A DNA stretch of 64,000 bases from Isoetes taiwanensis. Taxonomy: Eukaryota; Streptophyta; Lycopodiopsida; Isoetales; Isoetaceae. The stretch is from NCBI GenBank assembly GCA_021234155.1, contig JAJEKV010000035.1, forward strand, positions 11,470,407-11,534,406. The letters run 5' to 3'. This document shows positions 33,221 through 43,608 of this stretch, one piece after another (position 1 is the stretch's first letter; each line of letters starts with the position of its first letter). A program made the translations under genes and the position numbers. A model generated the notes under the pieces. The model worked only from the letters and a program-made list of their open reading frames with translations, was not told where the DNA came from and searched no databases.

Positions 33221-33606
33221 ATTTATGTTCTCAATGCATATGTTAATTCTAGTTTTATTGACAAAAGGAAGCAGTCCCTTCATGTTATATAAGCCTCTAT
33301 AAATAGTTTGACTTATGTAAGCTATTTTGCCATTATTGTCAAAAAGATTACGGATGACTTGCAGTGAAAATGGTAGTTCGTCTTTAGTTCTTCGTAAGCA
33401 AAGCTATCAACTTAATTGTCTTTGTTTATTGCCGCCCTCATATTTCATTGCTTCTATGTTCTAAAATATTGTATTTAATAGTGCCTTCACTACTTCTTAT
33501 TTGTCTTTCTTTATTGCCAATTATATATTCCATCGCTTCTATATTCTAAAATATTGTATTCAACAGTGTATTTTAGTTTTCCAAGGCCCCAAAGAGGCTA
33601 CAAAAA
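33221..33606. other. AT-rich spacer
   Basis: Contains an imperfect local repeat (CTTCTATGTTCTAAAATATTG at 33450 and CTTCTATATTCTAAAATATTG at 33535). No gene was seen. Confidence 0.4.
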
Positions 33607-33835
33607 TTCTAAGTTAACACCATTTAAAATTTTAAAATCAAAATTCTATTGAAACCCCCTCTGGTTTGGGTGCATATTCACACGGGGGTATACTGTATAA
33701 CGTGGTATTTTGGAATAACTTGCAAATATGCCCATCCAATAGCTCTCGATGACCTGAGTCACCCCCTGTGTGAGTATGCACCTAAACCAAAGGGTGTTTA
33801 AGGGGGGTATTAAGTTTTTAAAGTGTTGGATTGCC
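33607..33835. mobile_element. Fold-back MITE, copy 1
   Basis: The arms GGTTTGGGTGCATATTCACA (33663) and its inverted counterpart TGTGTGAGTATGCACCTAAACC (written here as 33766-33787) pair over about 90 bp, including CCCCCT near the ends. It is the same family as the copy at 46.4-46.8 kb. No clear target duplication was found. Confidence 0.8.
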
Positions 33836-34884
33836 AACACAAAGTCCCGGCATCACCGATTAGTCTCGCGTATTTAGTACATATTTTATTTTTAAGACAT
33901 TTAGTTTTATATACTTCATATATTATGATTGACCAAGGGCTTTCTGACAATTGATAAACTCATGGTAACTTTCTCATCAATGGGTCTAATTGTAAAGTCA
34001 TATTTGTAGTTTTTCCAATATTTAATTTAATTTAGTAGTTTAATGGCAGGTGAAAATAAAGTTAGCCTTGATGTCTGGCAATGGTATACTTTGTTTTCAC
34101 CGTTATATATCATTGAACCATAAACAAAGGTTCTTTAAAGAAAAATTGCTTATATAGAAATTGAGAAGTTACAAATATTGGCCCCATTTTTAGTTGAAAT
34201 GTCAAACTATAACTCAAGTTCGAGGTTTCCATACTTAAAGACTAAATTCACACTACTTGTTATGTCAACTGACAAGATTTGTTTTAGGCATGCTCTTAAT
34301 GACAAAATAGAAGGAAATTGGGAGATGTCAAGTACATCCTTTTCCACACCTCTTGCATGTGACAAGTAGATTGCTTCCAATGGTTAACTTATTCCCGTCT
34401 CTTTTTCACGATCTGTTTCCTTAGGATAATACTAAAAATACTGGAGACATTTGGCATTATAGCTCCTCAAATCCCATGCTCTGAACTACTATTTTAGGAG
34501 GATTTGAATCATACAGACAATTTGCAGCTTGAGCTGATCAATTGCATTATATCCAATTTCAGTTGTAAAAGCACTTTCCGAATTACCACTTGGAAGTTGA
34601 GCACACAAGACCACAATCTTTTTATTTTGCTTAGATTTCACTTTGCATTTAAGCTAGTATATAGGAAATATATAAACAAGTGTTGGATAACAATGATAAT
34701 GCATATTTTCCAAGTCACAATAATGCCACAAATCTTATAATTTTTGGAGAATAGAGCTCCAGAGAAATGTAGATCCTCAATGAATTACGCTATATATGGA
34801 CTTCTTAAGAAGATGGATGATACGAATTTAATCAAAGTAAGCACCAATTGCAATTTTTAAATGCAAAGGTTACAATTATGAGGC
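33836..34884. other. AT-rich spacer, downstream of the dirigent array
   Basis: No gene recognised. Short open frames here look incidental. Confidence 0.4.
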
Positions 34885-34912
34885 TCAAATTGAGGCATTT
34901 GTTATTGAAAAG

Positions 34913-35433
34913 AAGTGAAAGAAAAAATCAGTGGATAGGCTGGTAAATAGTAGCAGAGATATGAGCAGTGAGAGAGAGCTGTAAGAATGTGGTATATGTG
35001 AAATTGGCGTAGCCGGTAGCAAATCGGAAAGAACCAGTTCCACCGGCAATAGCCAGTTCACTAACGCCACCAGTTCAATTGTATCTCTGCCCAGCATAAT
35101 AAGCTGGCCTTTCAGACCCTTATGTTCATACAAAACTGTGAAATAGTAAGTTGAACTTGTAGTCGCCACATCTGTCACTGCCACGATCCCCTGTGCTCTT
35201 CCCAATATTTTAGAAGTCTGATTGTTGGGGCCATCTGTGATCTTATCATCAAACACAAAAATTGTGCCAAACTGAGCCTTGCTCACATCGTTGTTTGGCC
35301 CTGCTACAATCTCATTCGAGGTATTGGGCGCTCCACCCATGAAATAAAATTCAAGGTGTGTAAACTTGGCCTGGCATCCTAATGCTAACATAGCTAGGAA
35401 AACGAAACAGATGCCATATTTGAAGCTCGCCAT
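34913..35433 (-). pseudogene. Dirigent protein gene A, one-base deletion
   Basis: Dirigent proteins are extracellular beta-barrels that steer the stereochemistry of phenoxy-radical coupling (lignans, related phenolics). This copy begins MASFKYGICFVFLAMLALGC, a signal peptide cleaved about residue 22, followed by the barrel with EFYFMGGAPNTSNE, FGTIFVFDDKIT and RAQGIVAVTD. Compared with gene C it has lost one base near 35075 (CAGTTCAATT against CAGTTCCAATT), so after GRDTI the frame shifts and the predicted protein ends with an unrelated hydrophobic tail. Read in the other frame, the missing end (FRFATGYANFTYTTF, then QPIH and a stop near 34913) is intact, so the mutation is recent or an assembly error. 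A TATA box (CTATATAAG, minus strand) is at 35533-35525. Confidence 0.85.
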
Positions 35434-36790
35434 TTTGCTTCAGAGATTCGCTCAAAGGAATAGTTGAGGTGATGAATAGCAAGGTCTTAGGTGATTTGAT
35501 GAGAAATACAAAGGAGCTTGGGCCCTTATATAGAGTTTATATTTGCAGTAGTTTGAATTCTTCAAACTCTGCATTAAGTTATTAGCTCATGTTGCGTATC
35601 GATTTGAAATTGGCTGTTTCATCCATCCGCGTGAGTCCTGTGCTCTTTTGTCCGAAGTTTTGAATTTGTTCTGGTGGACTTTGTTGGCGTAAGATTTTTG
35701 ACCAGGATCATATATTTGGTACTTAAGAAGACGACAAGTAAGTATGTGGGACATGCTTAATCTTTAGTCTTCTGTTCAGAAACAACCTTTTCATACCCTT
35801 TGCATAGAAAGAGAAATTATTTCATGTCAGAGTGATCAACTTGTCTTCGTCCTCTTTTGACGGTCCCAAATTTGTCCTAGATTTGTCAACTTGTTGGGTA
35901 AGAACTTCCACCAAGATATATTTACCAGAAGTATGTGGGACATATTTTCCAGTTTATTCTTACAAGGGACAAAAGGATCAAGATCAAAGCACGTTGTTTT
36001 GCTGTTGGGGAAGAACTTTGAAATAAATATTTCAAGGAATTTCTAACCTTTGCATAAAAATCAGTTTCTAAGTAGTTCATTTCTGAATTCGGTGTGCATG
36101 CATGCCCAAGTCCAAGAGACCATCTGGCCCATCTGAGTGCATTTACAGAATCAGTGGTTCATTCCCAGAATCAATGGTTCAATTTGTTCTGCTACCTCTC
36201 TCATTCTCTTACTCGATATACTAATCATGTTTTTACCTGTCTGGCTATCGAATTGATTGACCTACAGATGAAAATCAAGTTACTGTATCTAGTCCTCTCA
36301 AGATCTGTCACTAATTATCTCATGTCATAAACAAAACATAGGACCTTATTCCTTACTAGGACATATCGACCTTAATCATAGTACTTTCTATTGTCTGAGA
36401 TGTTGTCCAGGTTGTAACAAGCAGCTGATCTTAGCTGTACTATATTCTTTATGCTTGTAAGATGGTTGTAAGCTTTAATTGCCTTTTTGCTTTAGATTCA
36501 ACATCACACTATAATAATAAAAATGGGTAGCTCTAACACCAAGGATAATGCTATCCTTGCATAGTGCTCAAGGTTCGGCAGTTTCTATTATTAATGTACC
36601 CCTATGGTGAACAAATCTGCTGGTCCAGAAGCATCTCTGCCCTGCTCTGCAATACTTGGGTAAATTGCAGGTGTGATGCAATGAAGAGACTTGTATTATA
36701 AAGTTTATAACATAAACATTCCTAAACAGAACACACACAGATTCTTCAAGTAAAACAGGTATAATTAGTTATAGTTTTCCAAAATCAAGC
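35434..36790. other. Intergenic DNA between dirigent genes A and B
   Basis: Holds the gene A promoter (TATA at about 35529) and AT-rich DNA with nothing else recognised. Confidence 0.5.
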
Positions 36791-36824
36791 TTATTATTGA
36801 ACGTGGAAGGTTACAATGCACAGG

Positions 36825-37352
36825 CTCAATGATCGTGGAAGGCTCAATGCACAGGCTGGTAAATAGTTGCAGAAACATAAGCAGTCAAGGATAGCTGTAA
36901 AGAATGTGGTATATGTGAAATTGGCATATCCTGAAGCAAATCTGAAATCGCCAGTTCCTCCAGCAATAGCCAATTCACTAACTCCGCCAGTTCCAATTGT
37001 ATCTCTGCCCAACAAAAATCAGTTGCCCTTTGAGACCATTATGATCATACAGAACAGTGATATAGTAAGTAGAGCTGGTAGTGGCAACATCTGTCACTGC
37101 CACAATTCCCTGTGCTCTGCCCAAAATGTTGGAGGTCTGATTGTTAGGGCCGTCTGTGATTTTATCATCAAACACAAAAATTGTACCAAATTGAGCCTTG
37201 CTCACATCGTTGTTTGGCCCAGCCACTATCTCATTGGAAGTGTTTGGAGCTCCACCCATAAAATAGAACTCAAGGTTTGTGAACTTAGCCTGGCATCCTA
37301 ATGCAAATACAGCTAGAAAAATGAAGCAGATTCCATATTTGAAGCTTGCCAT
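36825..37352 (-). pseudogene. Dirigent protein gene B, two one-base insertions
   Basis: Nearly the same protein as genes A and C (signal peptide MASFKYGICFIFLAVFALGC, then the dirigent barrel). An extra T near 37015 (GATTTTTGTTGGG against GATTTTGTTGGG in gene C) breaks the frame after GLKGQLI. A second extra T near 36900 (TTCTTTACAG against TTCTTACAG) breaks it again after NFTYTT. Both are single-base length changes in short homopolymers, so sequencing error must be considered. Read across them, the gene is complete to about 36825. A TATA box lies at about 37457-37449. Confidence 0.85.
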
Positions 37353-38483
37353 TTTTGTTTCAAAATTACACAGTGGAATAGATACTTAGAATATGCAGCG
37401 GCGAGCGAAAGCTTTGCGATTTGATGAAAAATAAGTTACAAGACATGCTTATATAGAGTTTATATCTGCAGGTCCCATGCATTCGATGGTTCAAAATGTT
37501 CAGGCTTAAATGAAGTTATGTCTGACATTGGAAAGGTTCAAGTCAAGCTATGGTTGATTTTATCCACGTTCCTGTTGAATGGGTCCGTTTTTTATTTTGT
37601 TGTCTTCTTCTGCATCTTCTTGTGTGTGCAAACTCGTTTGTTGGTGTGAAAGTTTGACAGAGGAAGAAGATGACATGCATATGTGGGGCATGGTTATGGC
37701 GGTGGTGTTTATGATCTAGAATTTTGAAATCTGCATCACTTTCTTGTCGCTTGCATAACTTACTTCAACAAAGATGCAAAGTAACTTAGACTTTTTATCC
37801 AAACGTGGGCCTACATCCTCTTGTCTAATTTATCCTTGATATGTCACTTGGCTGCATGGACCAGGACATCAAAATGTTTAATATCCTATTCGATTGATTT
37901 TTTATGGTCTGATCTTCTTGATAAGTCATGACATTACTACGATCGATTATCCAACTTCGAAGAGATATGGTTAATTATCTCTTCCTGTATCTACTGATGG
38001 TGTAAATGGAAAAGCTCCACCCGCATCTATTTTAAACATGGATGATTACATTTCCAGTAAGTACTACACAATTCCTTAAAACTTAAATTGTACCATCTGA
38101 TGCAAGAGTAATGTAATTTACACCTGTATACACCTTAACTGACAAACTAGTCCAAATATGTCTAAAATCATATATCTCTCATAAATTGAGATTTTTTAAA
38201 ACAATCCACCGTCTTTTACAATACAGAAAATTACAGAGTTCCTCTCCTTTCTTCTTATTGTGTGTTTATCATTTATATGATCATCTCTGCTTCCTGGTGA
38301 AGCCTGGCATAATTACATGTATGGCATGAAAGTTCAAGAATTAAGAACAGAGTATAATGCATGTAGCAGCATAAATTTACAAAACAATGGGGGAAATTTT
38401 ATTTCTTAGAACTGTTACAAGTTTATGGACAAGTTAAGTGGTTCAACTATACTTGAGTCCTTGGTTAAGTTAACCAATGTAAA
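37353..38483. other. Intergenic DNA upstream of dirigent gene B
   Basis: Holds the gene B promoter (TATA at about 37453). The short region following resembles the leader of gene C, as expected for a recent duplication. No other gene was seen. Confidence 0.5.
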
Positions 38484-38672
38484 CTAGCTCAGACAGGCCA
38501 GTGAATAGTTGCAATGACATAAGTAGTGAGACTGCGTGCAAGAAATGAGATGTAAAAAAGAAATTGCACAGCCAGTGCCCAGCAAAATAAGCTCACCTTT
38601 GAGGCCACCATGATCATATAGAACAGTGAAACGATATAAAATGTTTGCCACGCCTAAAATATAGACTCTCAA
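38484..38672 (-). pseudogene. Dirigent gene fragment D
   Basis: Only the stretch YRFTVLYDHGGLKGELILLG (about 38640-38583) is recognisably dirigent. It is followed directly by a remnant of the gene's end (about SLACLSEL/TGLS by comparison with the neighbours). The signal peptide, first two thirds of the barrel and the GTGGVSELAIAGG segment are deleted. It lies between genes B and C and in the same orientation, so it is a dead member of the tandem array. Confidence 0.75.
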
Positions 38673-38871
38673 TGAATTATGCTACTCTCACAATATGGAA
38701 TTCCCATTCTGGAAACCTGAATCAACAGATGAATTACAGTTGGGTTGAATCTAACAAGCAGCAATTTGAATTATCTCATTGAAAGGTTACAATTGCCACA
38801 TTTATTTGGCTTAATTTGTGCCAGCTATTATTTAAAACAAATATATTATTTAAAACAAATCAATGAAAAGC

Positions 38872-39378
38872 TCAATGCATAGGCTGGTAGATGGTAGCAG
38901 AGACATAAGCAGTGAGGGAGAGCTGTAAGAATGTGGTATATGTGAAATTGGCATATCCTGAAGCAAATCTGAAATCGCCAGTTCCTCCAGCAATAGCCAA
39001 TTCACTAACTCCGCCAGTTCCAATTGTATCTCTGCCCAACAAAATCAGTTGCCCTTTGAGACCATTATGATCATACAGAACAGTGAAATAGTAAGTAGAG
39101 CTGGTAGTGGCAACATCTGTCACTGCCACAATGCCTTGTGCTCTGCCCAAAATTTTGGAGGTCTGATTGTTGGGGCCGTCTGTGATTTTATCATCAAACA
39201 CAAAAATTGTGCCAAATTGAGCCTTGCTCACATCGTTGTTTGGCCCAGCAACAATCTCATTCGAAGTGTTTGGAGCTCCTCCCATAAAATAGAACTCAAG
39301 ATTTGTAAATTTGGCCTGGCATTCTAATGCAAACAGAGCTAGGAAAATGAAGCAGATTCCATATTTGAAGCTTGCCAT
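38872..39378 (-). CDS. Dirigent family protein C, intact
   Basis: This single-exon gene encodes 168 residues, a normal length for the family. The signal peptide is MASFKYGICFIFLALFALEC, cleaved about residue 22 before KFTNLEFYF. The barrel has the conserved order EFYFMGGAPNTSN, FGTIFVFDDKITDG, RAQGIVAVTDVATTSSTYYF, YDHNGLKGQLILLGRD, SELAIAGGTGDFRFASGYAN, and ends TIYQPMH. There are potential N-glycosylation sites (NNQT, NFTY). The product should be secreted to the cell wall and direct phenolic radical coupling; the substrate cannot be told. A TATA box (GTATATAAG, minus strand) is at 39465-39457, about 80 bp before the ATG. Members A, B and D downstream on the same strand show a tandem expansion. 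Confidence 0.92.
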   Translation of the reverse strand: MASFKYGICFIFLALFALECQAKFTNLEFYFMGGAPNTSNEIVAGPNNDVSKAQFGTIFVFDDKITDGPNNQTSKILGRAQGIVAVTDVATTSSTYYFTVLYDHNGLKGQLILLGRDTIGTGGVSELAIAGGTGDFRFASGYANFTYTTFLQLSLTAYVSATIYQPMH

Positions 39379-39465
39379 TTTGCTTCAGAAGTTCAGAGAC
39401 AAGGAATATTAACTTGATGAGGAGCAACTCGGGGATTTGATGAGAAATTTGGGTGCTTATATACA

Positions 39466-41618
39466 GAGTCTATAGTTATTTAGAGAGTTCAAGTTCATGT
39501 TGCATAAGACCGCTTGCTTCTTCCGAGTTAGTTCAGCGATGTTCTGAGTTAAAAAAATTGCCATGTTGCCAGAGACAAAACGTGTGCCGACCGGGTCTTC
39601 CCTACCTTGGATATAACATTCCTTGGCACCTTTTGCATAAAAATCGACGGCAAGTGATCAACTTGTTTTCATCATCAGCTGTGTGTTCGGTTATGTAAAG
39701 ACGAGAAAAGACAAGATGCATCCTTCCTAAGAACTCAAGTCCAAATGAATCTCACTTTCTAACTTTTTTATTATCCAGTAGCATATTCCAATGTATGGGG
39801 ATTTACGCGTGAAGATATCCAGTAGCATATTCCAATGTATGGGGATTTCCCTTCCGACAAAGCACCAAAATCGCGCAGTCACGTTGATTGCGTCTACCCC
39901 TTAACCATTTTTTCCTCAGATCTTTGAGCTTGAATACCCCGACCGATCGAGCTCCAAATAGATTCGGATCACTTCTATGTGGGTTGGAATGAGACGGATT
40001 AGAGGAGGCCATCCATGCAAACCAAAAATCAGATCAAGCGCCGCCGGATTCAGCTAATTTCATAAGGGCAAAAAATTGCCCTCAAAATGCACACTTACTG
40101 CATTACTGCGCAGTTTGGGCGAGTGATTGCATGCGTCAAAATTTTTTGGTGGTAATTTCGTCGGAAGGGATATCTCTGCCGCGGAATCACCAAAACTGGG
40201 GTAACTTTATCTTCACCCGGCTTTTATATCCTTATAAACATATTTTAATGCTACTTGCACATAGAGTAAATGGGGAATAACAAAGATAACAAATATGACA
40301 CATGGCAACCACTAAGGATGTGTTTGTTTCAAATCACATTTAATATGATCTTACGTCATATATAACCATTGGGATTTCTAGAAAATAAGAACGTTAAGCA
40401 ATGTGAGAGACTTTGTACTTGTTTGTGTTAATTGGGAACAATAGCAGTGTGAAGCAAATTGTAAGGAAATTTGCATCCCATTTTATTTGGGTATTATATG
40501 CTACAAGTTTGTTTTCTATTGTTTAAATTAGGATTTTTCGATTTGGAGGAAAACCTTTTTGGTTTTTTCCCTACATGATTTTCCTAAGGTTTGGGCCCTT
40601 TTGGCTGCTGGAAAAAAATACCGATTTCCAAAAAATCAGAATATGTATTGTTTAAATATGATTTGGATTTCAATTTCTCCAATCCAATTTTCGCAGATCG
40701 ATTTGCTCCGTTTCAATTTTCGGCATGCATGTCCCTGTTATCGGATTGCAGCTGTTATGCATGCCGCCATTTACTGCGCCGTAATTTGCAGCCTGGAATC
40801 AAAACCGTTGCTAAAAACTGTGCCTGTGGGTTGTAAGCTTTCTTTTGCCTTTCGGCTCTCAAAGTTGACATCTCGAAAGCTAGAAAAGGGTAAGCATTAG
40901 AAACGGATTTGCCTGAGTTTGCTTGACATATTTTTCTTCTGGATACTCTTTACGTAATCATATTGGCGGTTGATTTTTTCAGGTTTAAGAAGACACATGC
41001 AAAGTGCCGAACGCCATGGCGTCCCTCTGATTTCATGCATTTAATCGACCATGTCCTTGAAAATTTCTCTTCATCGTCTGCGGTTTGGTTCTGTCAAAAT
41101 AGAATGAACTATCCTATTCAGATGAAATAATGTGAACTCCAGTTGAATATTTGTAAGCATCATATATTTGATCTAATTTTGAAACTAGAGCAATTGCAAG
41201 TCGTAACTCTTTGCTTTTGGCATCTTCCTGATAAAGACCATAGTTATTCATGCCTTTCTTCTCTGCATGATTCTCTATTTCCTTCTTTATCTCTCTTTAT
41301 GAATTGTTCTTGCATATTCATGATTGCTATCAGCAAAAAACATATCTTATGGTACTACTTATATTATTTCCCTTACTCCCCTGCCTCCAGAGCATAAATC
41401 TATTATTTCAGGTTTGTTGCCATTCTTATTCATTCATGTCCGTGTTGTAGGATGTAAGAGATTGTTCATGTGAATTTATAGCTAGGTTTCAGTATAGGAA
41501 CGTTGGATGAATAGTTTAACTTTATCTTGCGTTTTCTGACATGCTGTAGGGTGGAGCTTGTTTGTGCAAGGCCTTTTATTTTTCTGAGGCCTTCAGTCAT
41601 ATTATCCATAGATCATGT
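39466..41618. other. Spacer with weak exon-like features
   Basis: A 44-bp period duplication (CCAGTAGCATATTCCAATG at about 39776 and 39820) is present. At 41549 the plus strand has CATGCTGTAG followed by a frame open across the E3 insertion site, possibly a host exon. A minus-strand frame at 40012-39803 (MASSNPSHSNPHRSDPNLFG) has a plausible start but no recognisable domain. No gene can be confirmed. Confidence 0.3.
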
Positions 41619-43598
41619 CGGTGCTTCGATCGGCTCACGAAATTAACTCCAGGAGCCAACGGGTTCGCCCAAAAACCCCATGGGCTCCTTCGGCGAACCC
41701 GCCCGGTCGCCGTGAACCCAAGCCCCCGACGCGGGGAGCGCCAGGGGTAAGATTTTAGCGCGTGGCAGCGACTCGGGTTGGCCCAAGCGAACCCAAACCC
41801 AGGTTCGGCCACCCGTGTGATGGCATTGATTGCAGTGGCTATGGCTGCTGGCGGTTCGCCTCAGCAAGAACCCACCGGCAGGGGCATTATTACCGATGCG
41901 TGGCAGGTCGTCCGAGGTCGCCGTCGCCGATTCGCCTCGGCCGTTCGCCGCCCCACCGGCCCCACAAGCACGATGGGTGACTGCCATTCGCGTGGTTGTT
42001 CGGGGTTGTCGGCGCCAGAACCGCGTAAACCGTTCCCCCGGTTAAGTTCAAAGCCTAACCCAATCGGGCTGAACGAAAAGGGGAGAAATCGGCGGGAAAA
42101 TCGAAATAGCACCGAAATAGAAGGAACTTGCTACAAAATAAGAAATAGAACAGACATACAAATGTAAATCTGCAATAAGTAAAGTGATCAAAGAATTGAT
42201 CGGAGTAATCTTGTTAAAAATACAAAATGAGCATAAAAGAGTTAGTAAATCGCAAAAGTCAAGAACAAATGGATGAGGAGTGAAAAAAAAAAAGATTTAG
42301 CGGCAAAATGGGGCATCCGACGAGCCCATTTTCGTTAGATTCGAGCGGCCATTCTTGAAGATCGCCATTTTGGGGTCGATTTTGCATTTCTGCCGCAATC
42401 AAGGCAAAAGGATGAATCGGCACCGCCCGCGACCATTGCAGATCTTAAAAGGGGTCTTCGGCGATTCCTGGATCAAATTTTTCAAGCTTTCCGTCGTCGG
42501 GAGAATTGCGCGGCCTCTGTCAATCCGCCCAATATATCGCCCTTTTATGAATAATCAAGCACCGAGCAATCAATCCACCTCGCGGTCTTTTTAATTCTCT
42601 GCTTTGAATCCCGAATGCATCGAAATATCCCTCGTCAATAACTGATATGGAAGCTCCGGATCGAGTGAGCGACTTGTTGCATTCTTCAGATGCGTTTTAC
42701 GATCCCTTTTAAGCTTGTGTAATAAATCACAACCTTTTCTTCCCTCCCAGGGCATCTGATATTTGAATCCTTCAAACGGATCTTCAAATTCTTTTCCGTA
42801 AATTTTTTCGATCATCTTCGTTTCTTGCCAAATTTGCAGCTTTGGATGAATTGGGTATCTTGTTGCCCTTCGATTCCGCATCCCCTTTGTCCGAATTTGA
42901 TGCTCTGTGTCCTCGCCGGACTTATCTGGACAGATTTAGTACCAGAATTTGTCTGGGAATCCTTAAAATCCCATTCCTCTTCTGTGATATGTTCAAAGGC
43001 CCTCTCAATTGTGGCTATGAGCTCGGGATCGAAATAATTTCTGGAGCTCAGATTTCTGCCATAGCCAGGAAGCATTTGTCCGTATATGATCATAAATAGC
43101 ACCGGGTATTCATGCCCCAGTGAACCCAGGGTGAGCGTCGCCGCAAATCATGCGTCCGGAACCACCGGTCCTGCGTCATTGTCCTCCCACATAGCGAATG
43201 CGGTGGGTTCGCCCGAACCCGGCCAACCGCCGACGCTTCGCATTGAGTTGTTATGGCGACCGAACCGACCGACCGACGGCGGTCTGCGTGGGCGATGGGT
43301 TCGTCCAAGCGAACCCGGTAGAGTCGCTTCGTGCCACGCGCTTGATGCCACGCCACACGCACGAGTCCACACGCCTGACACTTGACCGCGGTTTGGGTTC
43401 GCCCAAGCGAACCCGGTAGCAATGCCACGCAGGCAAATGCGCCCGCGAACGGTCCGGCCACGTCCTCTGCGGGTTCGCCTGGGCGAATCCGGCGGGTTCG
43501 CCTGGGCGAATTTTTGGGGTTCGCCTGGCCGAACCCGCTTGGCCTGACATGCATGCAATAAAGTACACCTACTTTATTGGGAGCCAATAAAGTAGGCG
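41619..43598. mobile_element. E3: MULE-like element with 10-bp target duplication and palindrome arrays
   Basis: TAGATCATGT occurs at 41609-41618 and again at 43599-43608, flanking a 1980-bp insert of very different base composition. The ends are only weakly inverted (CTTCGATCGGCTC on the left, CTTTATTGGCTC on the right minus strand). GC-rich subterminal regions at 41640-42010 and 43100-43560 carry many GGGTTCGCC / GGCGAACCC units, several arranged as palindromes such as GGGTTCGCCCAAGCGAACCC (43393, also 43293 with one change). The right end also forms a hairpin CTACTTTATTGG/CCAATAAAGTAG. The centre has no transposase. A 9-10-bp duplication suggests the Mutator superfamily; non-autonomous. 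Confidence 0.7.
42340..43102 (-). other. E3 interior, possible captured gene fragment
   Basis: The single-copy interior of E3 has normal AT content, unlike its ends. A minus-strand frame (43102-42812) reads LIATIERAFEHITEEEWDF and looks like real coding. Two shorter open stretches continue it to about 42400 (FSRRRKA, RRRPLLRSAMVAGG). I cannot identify the source gene. Position between two GC-rich arrays is as expected for a Pack-MULE-like capture. Confidence 0.35.
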
Positions 43599-43608
43599 TA
43601 GATCATGT

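Noticed and set aside
41643-42112. Long open frames in several phases in the GC-rich ends of E3
   Set aside because: They arise from GC-rich repeats without stops; Arg/Pro/Gly-rich translations in all frames show no domain.
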